Part shown: piece by piece, positions 33,200 through 45,930 of the stretch
Numbering within the stretch: position 1 is the stretch's first letter
Layout of the letters: every line of letters begins with the position of its first letter
Assembly (NCBI GenBank): GCA_025617745.1
Contig: CM046853.1
Location: 29,453,822-29,517,821, forward strand
Direction of reading: 5' to 3'
Length of the DNA: 64,000 nucleotides
DNA from: Heliocidaris erythrogramma
Taxonomy: Eukaryota; Echinodermata; Echinoidea; Camarodonta; Echinometridae
The notes under the pieces: generated by a model
The model's input: only the letters and a program-made list of their open reading frames with translations
The model's database searches: none
Told to the model about the DNA's origin: nothing
Program-made: the position numbers and the translations under genes

Positions 33200-34110
33200 A
33201 AAGGATAGATGGTTCAAAACAATTTTTGAACCTTTATTGTCAATAAATGCCACTATGAATCCCCTGGATCATGCCTGCTTTTTGACAGTGTCATCTGTCA
33301 TAGGGTTAACACTTGAAAACATGGATTTTAAGAATGATTATACTTCCCCTAGTATTACTTTGAATTTATTGTAAATGTGGTTTACATGTTATTTGAGACT
33401 CTGAAAAAGCTTAATGAAGGCTCAAAAAGTGGAAGAGACCCCGCATAAATAAACGGGAATATGCATGCTTTGGGCCTTCTCTAGGTTAACACATGAAAAC
33501 AGGCACTTTGAAATGATTTTAATTCCCCTAATATTTATTTGAAATTATAAAAAAAATGTGATTTACATGAAATTTAAATCTCTGAAAAGGTTTAATAAGG
33601 CTCGATGAGTCCAATAGACCCTTCATAAATAAACGGCATGCTTTTGACCCCCAAAAAAGTCTCGCCTGCCATAGGTTTACACGTGAAAACAAGGGATTTT
33701 AGGATGACTATGATTCCCATAGTTTTTATTTGAAAATACAAAAAAATTGATTTACATGAAATTTAAAGCTCTGAAAAGGTTTAATAAGGCTCGATGAGTC
33801 CAATAGACCCCTCATAAATAAAAGGCATGCTTTTGACCCCCCAAAAAGTCTCGCCTGCCATAGGTTTACACGCGAAAACAAGGAATAAGGATGATTATAA
33901 TTCCCTTGTTTTTATTTTAAAATATAAGAAATGTGATTGACATGAAATTTAAAGCTCCGAAAAGGTATGATTAAGGCTCAATGAGTCTAATGGACCCCGC
34001 ATGAATAAACGGGAATATGCATGCTTTTGGCCTTCCGGCTGCCTTAACACATGAAAACAGGGATTTTGAAATGGTTTTAATTCCCCTATATAATCAAGGC
34101 TCGATGCGTC
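33200..34110. repeat. Tandem satellite, about 183-bp monomer, 5 copies
   Basis: GCTCTGAAAAGGTTTAATAA, GGCTCGATGAGTCCAATAGA and TTACATGAAATTTAAA recur near 33403, 33580, 33765 and 33950. Other shared words are AAATAAACGG and TGCCATAGGTTTACAC. Confidence 0.88.
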
Positions 34111-37100
34111 CAATACATGCTTTATAATACTACACGTAAAATACGTTTGTTTATATTGATGACGTAATGTGGGCGTGTACATAGGCGTGTAGTATCGATC
34201 ACGTGAGATCACATCCAATGAGATCGTGCGCTAGCAGACGACGTGCGTCCGACCGAAGGATTCCAGTTCACTGTTATGTTTCATTTCATTTTCATTTCGT
34301 TTATTTCCACTTCCAACAAAATAAAATAACATGGGTCTGGCAAAACAATGAAACTTAACAATATTACATGTAATTAGATTACAGCGTACAATAGGCATAA
34401 AACGTTATAAACTAGGTTGGTCGTGGAGGGGACTGCTAAAAAGCTGGGCTTGTAGATTGCAGCCCCTATATGCATAATTATAGTTGCAAAAATAGTGTAT
34501 CTAAGGAATACATAAAACGGATAGACAGGCCATAAAAGAAGTGAAATGGACAGGGTAGGAAGGGACACAATGAACGAGAGAACGAGAGTTATATTTCAAA
34601 AGGTTTAGAGGCAAAATTCAATGTGTAACATTTATAAATTCATATAATCAATTTTCTATCACCGAATTACGCCTAGCCAAATGACTGATGTTAGATCAAG
34701 CAGAATAGCTGAGCTGAATATTGACCGACAAGGTGTCTAGTCCTAGTTAGGCTAGGATCTACCCCTCTGCGATCCCGATCGAGGTGGTGGCGTTGTCGAT
34801 GGAACTCTGTCTGCTTGCCTCAAACTTGGCTCGTCAGTTTCTTTGCTTGCCGATAGCCGTATAGTTTGGCTTCAGCCAACGAGACCGACAATGTATGTGG
34901 GAGGGGGCTTGTGATATATGAGTCTGACACTGACAGGATAGGATGTAGTAAAGGGGGGGGGGGGGCACAAAAATGCAGGGCTGTCAACTTCGGGGGAACT
35001 GCTTGGAGGGAGACTCGTATGTTTTTACTTCTCGTCAGCCCTCCAAAAGTCGCTCAGTGGGGGCCGGGTTATCAGAAATTATGGGATCCAGTATTCCTCC
35101 ATAATTATTCTCTGACAAGCACACTTAAAACTAACAACAATAATAATTCTCTGACAAGCAAAAAATAAATGAAATGTTATCAGTTCTAAAAGGGGGGGGG
35201 ACACAATAAAAAACAAATGGGGCACAATGGGCCTTTTCTCAGAGGGTAATAGACCGACATTGTCAGCCTCATGGGCTCCCAAACTTAATGGTGCCTGATC
35301 CGGTTTATTCACGTTTTAGGCAAGAGCCCGCGTATACATGCCTGTAGTTTGCAGTTCAATTAAGAGAATGTAATTCCTATTCCAGGGGAGGATTCTGTAA
35401 AAGAGGGGGCACAGAGACGGCAATTATTTTTTTTATTATTGTAGAATCCTGAAAGTTTTGAGAGTCAATAGCTTAATTCACAAACAGGGTTAGGGAATTA
35501 AATTGTGAAGGAGATAATAAGAAGATAAACTGAAGGTGATTTAAAGAATATAAAAGAAGAATACAAGGTGAACATCCGGGCAAATTTCCATAACAAACCC
35601 GATTACTAGTAATACAAGGTGAATACCCGGGCAAATTTCCATAACAAACCCACTTTTAGTCAGAGAGAAACATAATTTGGGAACTGGGACAAGAGTAAAC
35701 ACAGGATCTCCGAATAGTAAAATGTTATGAAATTTGAATGTTTACTATTAAAATAATAAGAAAATATCAAAGGGGTTACTGCTAGCTAGGGCAGTGGAAG
35801 GTGTGCAAAATTTTAATCGATCGGAGGAATAAAGACAATTGATTGGTTAAAAGGTATTGAGATGGGCAGAAGGGGTGTGGCAGTTGTGAAATTTCGCCCA
35901 ATGGAAAAGTGGTACAAAAAGAGGCTCCGAGTTATACAGAGAGCAGCGAGAGTCGAGAGTCGAGAGTCGAGAGTTGAGTCCGGGGAAGGCAATAAGGAGG
36001 GCCTCTTCAGCAGAGTAATATACACATCTGAAGGTTTTGGAGATTTTCTACCAGGGAGTAGAAAATTGTCTTCTGACAAGAATGTCTTTTTGACTAAAGC
36101 AGACGAGAACTTTGTAAAATTTTCTGTTCCTGAATTAATTTACCCGGACGTCGTCAAGTAGGCCTATCCCAGCAAATATTATGACCCGACAAGTCTTCAT
36201 CAGAACTCGAATAATTATTTTCTACTGTTCGTCTTCGTGGCTGAACTAGGCATTAATACCAGATATAGTTGTTTCCTTCAAAGTTAAATCGATTACTGCT
36301 GAATCAACACTCGAAGCTGACATTTACATGTAGACGATCACCACTACCCCGGCGGCCAGTCCAGCGACGACCACTCCCCTGCGATTCGGACTGTGAATCA
36401 TCCCAGCCCCGAGGAGACATAGTTGATCCCCCCTTAATTTAAATTTTAATATAAAGTTCGTTCTGAGATCTCACGCGCGAGGTTGCATTGAATACACAGT
36501 ACTGTGAGTATAAATGATTTTATGTTCTTTTTTTTTCTGATTGTAACCGGAAGAACTTAATAATAATAATGACGAAAGAAATAAAGACACCAAGGGTACA
36601 GAGTTTAAAAATTTATATAATTAGCAAAGCAGTTATTTGTGATGTAAGTTACACTTTACTTCTTAAGTGAGATACGGGAGGAGAGTGAGAATTGTGAATG
36701 GTCTGTGTGGGTACGATAACATACCCGAAGAAAAACACAGTTATCGTCTGCCCATCCCAGGCGTCGCCCTCGAACACTTGGGGTGTGCAGCATCATTATT
36801 GTGTATAAGATATACCAGTTGGGTTTTAAAAATGAGGCCGCGGCCGATTCGCCTCCCCCCCCCCCCCCCCAGGATCCGCCCCTTCTATTCTGTCATGGAT
36901 GTGAAGAATGGGATGCATAGTGTCGGTGGTCGATCTCATTAAATGTAGAGATTGAAAAAAAAACAATTAGAGATCATTATTTTGTTCTCATTTCTATTGG
37001 AGATATTTTTACAGATCGGCTGTAAGAGAGAATAAGAGAATAACTACTAGTGTTATGAAAGTATTATATGAGAAAATGAAAGCCTGTGAGAGGGCCCGGA

Positions 37101-37118
37101 GGGAAGGGAGAGAGAGAT

Positions 37119-37160
<42 letters not shown>

Positions 37161-37835
37161 GGAGGCGGGCAAGACAGAATAGGACTGGTAATAAATGAAT
37201 TAAATCATCAGCTGCTATTGTTGGTTACTAGTTAATTCAATTCAAAGGACGGAAGCTGTTTTCCCCGGCCTTTCCATATTGGTAACCATTAGTCCCTTGC
37301 AATTGCGCTGGTTATATTAGGGCTTCGGAGCAAGCCCCTATATACACTCGCCTGCCGTCTCAAACTGCGACACCATTATTACAAATAACTCACCGTCAGT
37401 TATTTATATTGGTGGCGTATCCAGGAAAGCAAGAGGATGGGAGGGGGCTCACGCTTGACTAACAAAAAATCATTAGATGCATTCTGTTATGAGTTTTCGG
37501 ACAAGCAAGGGGGGGGGGGAGTCACATTTTTCACGTTCCTTCTGTGCCGGGGGTGTGGACATTTCCTTTCATTCCATGTGTAACTAAGAAATGTCAGATT
37601 CGGTTTTGGCACGAAGTAGGGGAACGTGCATTCATGGATACACCACCAATAAAAATACAAGAATCTTGGATACGCCACTCTTAATTAATCAGTATATTTA
37701 TGTAAGGAATTCCTCGCACGCTATCTCATTTTGATAAAGCCTCTTTTGTTTTGAGTTTTAACGGAATAAGGCCAATATATTTACATTATAGGTCTATAAT
37801 CCCTTTAATTTGTAATAATCATGATATCAAATGAT
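34111..37835. other. Gene-poor intergenic stretch
   Basis: No gene recognised. Contains G12 runs, a copy of the CTCTGACAAGCAAAAA/poly-G repeat (35030-35210), a two-copy 50-bp tandem (35565-35660), a GAGTCGA minisatellite (35947-35975) and an AG microsatellite (37112-37160). An ORF at 35862-36161 (99 aa) has no recognisable features. Confidence 0.6.
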
Positions 37836-39117
37836 ACACTGTTAGAACGTTGATTAAAATTTTTAATCTTGTTGGTTAAAATTTTAATCAACCGAGGGTT
37901 ACCAGGTGAACCACACATTTGTAGGTTAAAACTTTAATCAACGGCCTGTTGATTAAAGTTTAACCTGTGGTCGATTAAAAGTTTTAATCATTTGTTGGTT
38001 AATCGTATTTTGCTCAACGTTGGTTAAATTGGTGTTGATTAAACTAAAACATATTGTTGGTTAAATGTTTAACCATTTGTTGGTTAGTTTTATTTTGTTG
38101 GTTAAATGTTTATAACCATTTGTTGGTTAAATCATATTTTGCTCAACATTGGTTAAAATGGTGTTGATTAAACTTAAACAAATTGTTGGTTAAATGTTTA
38201 ACCATTTGTTGGTTAGATTTATTTGATGAGAAACTCCCCGGAGAAACTCTTTTCATATCTGTAATTGTTGTCTAGCTAGCCTTATAACGAAATAGATCTA
38301 CTCAGTGATCTACTTTCAGCGGTTTGGTAAGTTCGACCTTCTCAGACCTGGACTAGACTTGACTAAGGCAGGCCCACCGGTAGACTACGCCTACGCCTAC
38401 ATTGGTGCTTATATCTTTTTCTCAAAAAACTGTTCTAGTTTCAGTGTTTGTCATATTGCCCTGTCCGCGAAATATGGACATGCGCGAAGTTGAACACACC
38501 GCCATACCGCCGGCGTCGCCTCCTCGCTACCATAGGCACAGTCGGTAAATCTACCGGTGGGCCTGGCTTAGCCAGGTCTAGTCCAGATCGAGCAGGTCGA
38601 ACTTGCTCCCAAGCCGTTTAAATTAGAAAGAAAGAGCACACTGTAGATTTATTTCTTCCCAAGATTAAGCTGGACAACAATCACATATATGAATAATAGT
38701 TTCTCACCTTCAAACACGCCGACAAACTCTTTGAAAGTCCCCACTCATTCAGCGACTTGAATGACAATGCCTTCCATTTTTATCGCAAACAATTTCTGTG
38801 ATAGATTTGTGCGCAGCGAATTTGTTCCAAATCCATGTGCGCATGCGCTGTTCGGTCACGCGATTGGTATTTTAATCAACTTTGATCAAAATTTTAACCA
38901 ACAAAAAGATAAAGTGTCTTATTTGGCGGGAAAGCGGAGAACACTGTAACCAAAGTAACCAACAAGAATAAAAACAATAATTTTAATCAACAATATTTTT
39001 AACCCACGCAAGATTAAAAGTCATTTTTAACCAACATTCATTTTATAACCAATGTTGAGCGATTTTTAATCAACATTTTTTTAATCCGTAGTTTTTTAAT
39101 ACATGTTTTAACAGTGT
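37836..39117. mobile_element. Fold-back element of TTGGTTAAA/TTTAACCAA motifs, TIR ACACTGTTA
   Basis: Ends ACACTGTTAGAACGTTGATT and, inverted, AATACATGTTTTAACAGTGT. Each arm is a loose array of GTTGGTTAAA or TTGATTAAA words, on the left 37850-38215 in one sense and on the right 38865-39090 in the other. A second inverted-repeat element (38319-38618) and unique sequence sit in the middle. Confidence 0.85.
38319..38618. mobile_element. Nested inverted repeat inside the fold-back element
   Basis: About 65-70 bp arms: AAGTTCGACC...CTGGACTAGACTTGACTAAG...CAGGCCCACCGGTAGA on the left is inverted on the right (TCTACCGGTGGGCCTGGCTT...GGTCGAACTT). The outer tips CGGTTTGG and CCAAGCCG also pair. Confidence 0.85.
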
Positions 39118-42100
39118 ATATTCTGATTTAGAAAACTAAAGATAGCATTTTATTATTATTACTTTTTATTGCTTTTCTCGACATTCCCGTGAGATATCTC
39201 AGAGTTTGCTCATATATAGCTTAACATCAGGGAACATGTCTGGACCACGCCTCCCCCCCCCCCCCACCCCCATCACATAAGTATTAATAGAAATTTCACA
39301 GCAAATAACTTTAACAAAAGTTAATACAAACATCTCTCTTAGCTCCCTCTACTCCCTGGTGCAGTTAGAATTGATTGTTATCTGTTTTAGGACATAAGTT
39401 TGTGTTTGGTTGAAGGGACAGTTATGCCCTTTACGGCTTTACCAATTAAGCGATGTACAATAAAATGGAAAAAAAATGAAAAGAAGCCACATTGTCTTAA
39501 TGGAAAAAAAATGAAAAGAAAATAAAAAATACAAACATCTTGATAAAGACTACATAACCTTTCCCTCTGGACCGATCGACGTGTACCACAATATATACGC
39601 GTGCTTTATTTCGGGACTGAGCACTCTTCGTATTTAAACTCTTTGCAGTGCACACATGAGTGCACGTCTCTTCCTCAGATCATGATCGTATCATCAGGCA
39701 TCGAAATATCAGGCCATTTAAAAACTGTAGAGCTTATTGTCACAAGATGGGGCTGTACTTCTCCTCTCGAAGAGTACTAGTATAATTACAATAGTAACCA
39801 CAAAGATTACGGCAACTCTTCTAAATGAAGCACAATAAAAGGTATTTTAAATTACAAAGCCTTTGTCGATTTTATTGATTTAAATCAGTGAGCAATTGAT
39901 CATACGTAAAAACTTTATTTGAAAAAAATGTCCATTAGGGTCTTATCATTTTATTGAATAACATTCAAACAATACATTATTATCCTTGAAGGTACAAAAT
40001 GCCTCCCACTGTACACTATTAAATATTAAAAGTGAAATAATTATAGTAAAGTCAGTCTTCTGCTTCGGAATATTAGAAAATAGAAGATAAACTCGAAGGA
40101 AATAACGAATTCCGTGAAAGAGTAGAAATATTCAAATTTTCGCCTATATAAGGCCTCATCAGGAAATGATGAATTTTATTTGAACAGCATCCAACATAGC
40201 AGCGTATGTGTAGGGCCTATGATATATGATGAGACCAAAAAAATTTCGCCAGACCTTCAAAATTCGCTCAGTGTCTTCAGTTTCCCTCCATAATTCCCTG
40301 ACAAGGGAGGGGGGTGCCGTCAAACAAAAAAAATTCGCCAGACCTTCAAATTCGCTCAGTGTCTTCAGTTTCCCTCCATAATTCCCTGACAAGCAAAAAA
40401 AAAAAAGGTCTTCATTTTAAAGGGGGGGGGGGGGGGGCACAATCGAAAAAATGGCGGATCGTCTATGGTCAAAATCCATACTTTTCTTCCAAAGGGGGGG
40501 GGGGGGGCGCGGGCCGGAAGTGCCCCCCCCCCCCCCCGGATCCACCAATGGAGAGAGAACCGGATCAAGGGGAGGGATAAACTATATATACATGAGTGAT
40601 AATATCAAAATCGCAATTCACATCTAACAAAGTTTTCTACATGTCCGATGCACAATTTCTTATTAAGCCTTTTCAGGAAATTCTCCTTCTTCTTCTTCTT
40701 CTTCTTCTTCTTCTTCTTCTTCTTCTTCTTCTTCTTCTTCATCATTCTTCCTGTTCTTCTTCTTCTACAATCATAATTGCCATTTTAACCCCCCCCCCCA
40801 AAAAAAAAAAAAAAAAAAAAAAAAATTCTTATTTAATCCTTTAACAATTTCGGATATTCCACAGATTTTTTGGTGGAAGCAGAAAGAAAAGGAACAAACA
40901 GAGAAACAGTAATTAGTTTCGGCAAAGTATACGCGATAACAAAATGAAAAATCACAATTTTGTACAATTTGGTTCTTTGTGCATGCATGCACGCGGGAAA
41001 CTTCATGTCAAACACAAAATATGCATTTCTCCCAAATGTTTTGTACCCAAATCACCATAAAACATCCCTTTTCTCAATTCTTATTGTGGAACAGCGAGAT
41101 TACAAATATATAACAATAATTATGAGTCTAGGACAAAAAGTCTTGGTAAAAGGGGCTACATAGTATATGCCTTGCAAAACCTGAAGGTATATTATGCAGG
41201 GAGATCGTCCCGAAATACTATGAACATGACGGACAAAGAGAGTTTACAAAATAAACACCCCCTCATTATTCCCTTCATAATGGTTCTCGGCATATATAGT
41301 CAAAAGAACATCAATTCACTGCTATTATGTCAAAATATGTTGCACAATAATTATTGTGTCACTGTATCGAACGGTATAGTTTCGAGTTTTGAACATTGTC
41401 ATTGATAAAATTGGTCTTCTATATTCACTTTTCCCTCGGTTAACGCAATATTTTGAAAAAGGAGACTGAATAGGGAGCCAAAGCAACGAGAATATTAACA
41501 TATTTACTTCAATTTTGAACCTTTTTAAAATGCTATTTAATATAGCCAATACTGGGACTCAAAACTAAGAGATCCTTGGTATACTTGGTACTGGATCCTC
41601 CCAAATATTCCTAGTGGAATTTTAACTGGAGGTGGTGGTAGAGGGTGGACTTAAGGGGGAGAGGCAGGGACGTCGCTAGATGGGGGTGTGGGGGTTGTCA
41701 CCCCCTATCAAAATTCCTATTAACAAATGCGCCACCTCAGCTGCCGGCAAAAAAAGCGAGGGGGAAAGGGAGAGGGAAGACGAAGAAAAGGAGAAAAGAG
41801 AAAGGAAAAGAAAAAGAAAAGGGAAAGGAAAGGAAAAGAAGAAAAAGTGGCACTTCCCCCCTTTTAGAATGAAGACCTTTTTTTTTTTTTTTTTTGCTTT
41901 GTCAAGGAATTATAGAGGGAAATTGGACCCCCCATAACCCCCTCCCCCCATAACCCCCTCCCCCCCTCCCCACTGAGCGAATTTTGCAGGTCTGGCGAGA
42001 AAAAAAAATTGTCGACAAAAAGTGGCCACTTTTTTTGCTCTCTCTCTTCGCTCCCTCCCCAAAATACTGGAAAGTTAATATTCTGGCAAAAGGCGTCCCC

Positions 42101-42731
42101 CTTCGGCAATAGGCTGCCGCCCCCGGGAAGATTTTAAAAGTTTCGATATTCGGGCAACCACAAATTCATATTCGGGCAGCGAAGTGAGGTGCCAGAATAA
42201 ATTCTGCATGCAACTTCTGTACATTTTCTCTACGAAAAGTTTAAAAAATTAATCGCTCGCTATATAGCAAAAAAATTAGAAATTTAAAGGTTGATATTCG
42301 GGCAAAAGGTATACCCTTTACATTGGCGGTTCCAGGGGGGGGGGGGGCACTTCCGGCCCGTGCCCCCCTCCCCTTTTGGAAGAGAAGTATGCATTTTGAC
42401 CATAGACGATCCGCCATTTTGTCGATTGTGCCCCCCCCCCCCCCCTTTAGAATGAAGTCACTGAGCGACTTTTCGAGAAGCTGGCGAGACCAAAAAAATA
42501 CGGGTCTACCTTTTGACAAACTTGCATTTTTGTGCCCCCTCTTTTACCCAATCCAGCCTCACTTCCGCGAGGATTTGCAATGTTCCGATATTCGGGCAGC
42601 AAAGTGAGGTGCCAGAATATCCATATAATTATTTGGGCAGCGAGGTTCCCAGATAAATATATAACTTCGGTATGTAACTTCTGTACATTTTCTCTACGAT
42701 AATTAAAATAATTTACTCGCTCACTTCGTTC
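39118..42731. other. Repeat-dense intergenic stretch
   Basis: No gene recognised. A two-copy tandem TTCGCCAGACCTTCAAA...CCCTGACAAG at 40239-40392. The GGCGGATCGTCTATGGTCAA segment with poly-G/C flanks at 40435-40540 is inverted at 42325-42440. CTT microsatellite 40682-40766. AG-rich stretch 41755-41845. Poly-A and poly-G/C runs. Confidence 0.65.
40682..40766 (+). repeat. (CTT)n microsatellite
   Basis: About 20 units of CTT/TTC with minor interruptions near the end, followed by C9 and A25. Confidence 0.95.
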
Positions 42732-45310
42732 GCTATACCCATGTGGCTCAAAAAAACGTAACACTTTTGAAATGGTTGCCAAATTAGGCATATATATTTT
42801 TATGGGACAATGTTGATATGTATGGAAAGCTAAAGGACCCACCTTTTATATGATATGAAAAAAATGACAAAAATTTCATGCATCGATGAGCAGTGCTCAC
42901 TTACGTTAGAGGTATGAAAATTGGCCTGCGCAGGATTTTTTCTTCCAATTTTGGACAGGGAAGTTATTTGTAGCTTACAAAATAAGGGCGATATGAGATA
43001 TTCATGATCAATTATGACAACTTTTTGTTTCTTAATATCTTTTTTTGATTATTGAATAAGAAATTTATGCATGAACGAACATTAATTGTATTGATTATTG
43101 TAGCATTAAATGTGAAAAATTCAAGGATTGTGAGATTGTTGGTATTGATTCAAATTTCAGGGTAAAATTATCCATGATGCACCACCACACTTCTACCGTA
43201 CCTCCACCCCAATCATCCACTCCATCCCTGGCCATCCTCGCCCACCCCCCTCTTTTTGCAGCTTTGATTAGTACATGCAATACCGGTAATGAAATGGCTG
43301 TGAGATAAGTGTGAGTATAATTATGTTTATGATCATTGTCATAATGAATCAATTCCCCCATTCCTCCCCCTGCTCCTCTCTTTGCCAATATCTCTGCTGC
43401 CCCCCACCTCCTTCAGCTCCCTCTGTTATTGAAACATTGGTGGTACACGTTACAGGTGTGAGATTGCATACCATTTTCCATGAATGGATGGATTAAGAGT
43501 CAAAAAGATATTTTGAATACCATACCTTTCTCTCCATCATTTACCAATCCCCAAACAAATACCGGTAAAGAGGTGAAAAACATGGCATTACACATTACAG
43601 GTTTAAGAGTTAAATAATTGCATTAAGTTGTTACACAGCCTTCAAATGGTACATCTTATCCCATTGTCAGTATGGAGCGACCCCAAAACAGAGTTTTATC
43701 TTTATCGGTACCCTTACTCAATCGGTACTTTGAAAGCCTTGATCAGAAGAGAAGATAGCCATGTGGACTATGAACTGATTACATTTGTCAGATCTTTTCA
43801 TTTTAAGATGAACGTAGCAGTTGTAAAAAAAGAGAAAGAAATTTTAAAAAAATGAAAATCTTTAAAAAAAAAAGTTGTTTGCTGTGTGTGTGGGTGTGCT
43901 TCTGTGTGTTTTAGGGGGGGGGGGGGGGGGGTTACTGGTTATGATGGGGCTGGAGAGGGACGATAGGGGTGCATGTTTTCTTGGACCTGATTCCATCCAA
44001 TGCCGGTAAATCGATTTCTTCGTTCCCTCGCTTCCCCTGTACCGGTATTTACCTTAATGTTCGTTCATGCATAAATTTCTTATTCAATAATCAAAAACAG
44101 ATATTAAGAAACAAAAAGTTGTCATAATTGATCATGAATATCTCATATCATCCTTATTTTGTAAGCTACAAATAACTTACCTGTCCAAAATTGGAAGGAA
44201 AAATCCTGCACAGGCCAATTTTCATACCTCTAACTTAAGTGAGCACTGCTCATCGATGCATGAAATTTTTGTCATTTTTTTAATATCATATGAAAGGTGG
44301 GTCCTTTAGCTTTCCATACATAATTCAACATTTCACCATAAAAATATATATGCCTAATTTGGCAACCATTTCAAAAGTGTTACCTTTTTTTTTAGCCACA
44401 CGGTATAGCAAATATTTAGAAATTGAAAAATTGATATTCGGGCAAAAGGCGTCCCCCTTAATTCGGCAAAGTTCCGATATTCGGGCAACCATGCACCGAT
44501 TCGCGCAACAAAGTGAAGTGCCAGAATATCAAACATTATTTGGGCAGCAAGGTTCCCATAATTATGTAACTTCTTTACATTTTCTAGTTTAAAAAGTTAA
44601 AAGAAAAATTTGCTCTCTCGCTTCGCTCCCAATGAGTAATTGCAAAGTTGATATTCGGGCAAAAGGGATCCCCCTATAAGGCAATGGGCTCCAGCCCCCC
44701 TCCACCGAGGATGTTTAATGTTCCGATATTCGGGCAACCACCACTTCATATTCGGGCAGCGAGGAGAAAGAATATTCACATAAATTGGGCAGCGAGGTTC
44801 CGAGATAACTATGTAACTTTTGTAAATTTTATACGAAAATAACTCCCCACACTCTCCCCACACTCTCCTTTTGTTTCCATTGTTTTGTGCCCCCAGCCCC
44901 CCCCCCCCTTACAGTTCCTGTTATACATGTATACTGTTTTGTGTCTGTAGTCTATAATGCTTGTCTTGTTTTTTATGTTTGTCTTTTTGCCTCTAACGAA
45001 GATTCTTCTAGGATAGAAAGCTCTGGCCCCTTTTGACTCCATTTTATACGAAAAGTTAAAAAAGAAATAGAAATCGAAAAGGTGATATTCGGGCAAAAGG
45101 CAACAGCCCCCGTTTCAGGAGTGCAAGCCCATGGGCCGACAGGGGGGGGGGGGGGGGGCTGGGGGCTACAGTACTTCCCCTTTTTATAGACACGTTCATA
45201 ATTTATTGTACTTTTTAAAAATCATCTAGTGTATTTGGAATAAATTACATTCAATAAAAAGAAAATAATTTTAATAAAGTGTATTTTCTTTTATTATTCG
45301 GGCAGAGAGG
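42130..45310. repeat. Dispersed GATATTCGGGCA repeat cluster
   Basis: TATTCGGGCA recurs at least ten times (for example near 42170, 42294, 42590, 44437, 44480, 44655, 44727, 44749, 45086), usually paired with AGTGAGGTGCCAGAATA and TGTAACTTxTGTACATTTTC. It appears to be several decayed copies of one element, interrupted by the fold-back at 42732-44409. Confidence 0.7.
42732..44409. mobile_element. 1.68-kb element with ~355-bp terminal inverted repeats
   Basis: The left arm 42732-43085 (GCTATACCCATGTGGCT...CATGAACGAACATTAA) is inverted at 44054-44409 with only scattered mismatches. The central 970 bp has TG repeats, ACCGGTA words and a G17 run, but no transposase frame. Confidence 0.9.
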
Positions 45311-45930
45311 CGCCCGAATATCCTCGTATTCAAGGTTAATGAATATACATTTACATACCGGTAATATATATCTAAACTTTTTTTTAATGAAAAAAACCCC
45401 AAACACATTACTACCAAAATAAGGTGTTTTCCCTTCGCTCCCTTCGCTCGCTCGCAAAATTTCAAAGTGCACCTATATACGCTTTTGTATGGTTTGCAGA
45501 ATAATTAAGTGTGTCTATTGTCAGAATTTGTGGTCTTAGCTAGGACGGTAGCGTAGGCCTACCCCTGTCATTAGTTGTTCTCCTTTGCAGTTATATAATA
45601 CAGGAGTGAAGAGAGATAAGTGCAGCATAAAGATAACAAAGGCAAAATTAAGTATAAAATATCTGACAAAGTAATAGTACAGCATTCAATCCCCAAAAAT
45701 GTTCACTTTGCAAAATCACCAAATTGACAAAAACTTTTGAGGTATACAAGTCATGTAGGTGCTATCATTATTGGTTTCAAACGAAAGAGCTCATCCGAGA
45801 TCATTAATCATGAAGGCTATAGCCAATAGGTGCCCCCCCCCCCCTCCAGTCTGAAAAACGGATCGACGCCCCCGCGCGGGATGAATTAATAAGCCCATTG
45901 AACTTACAAAAACAAATACATAACTAGAAA

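Noticed and set aside
35862-36161. 99-aa plus-strand ORF MGRRGVAVVKF...
   Set aside because: Contains a GAGTCGA minisatellite in frame, has no recognisable domain or splice context, and lies in repeat-rich DNA.
40314-42607. Several ORFs rich in Gly, Pro, Lys or Phe
   Set aside because: Products of poly-G/C, poly-A/T and AG-rich runs.
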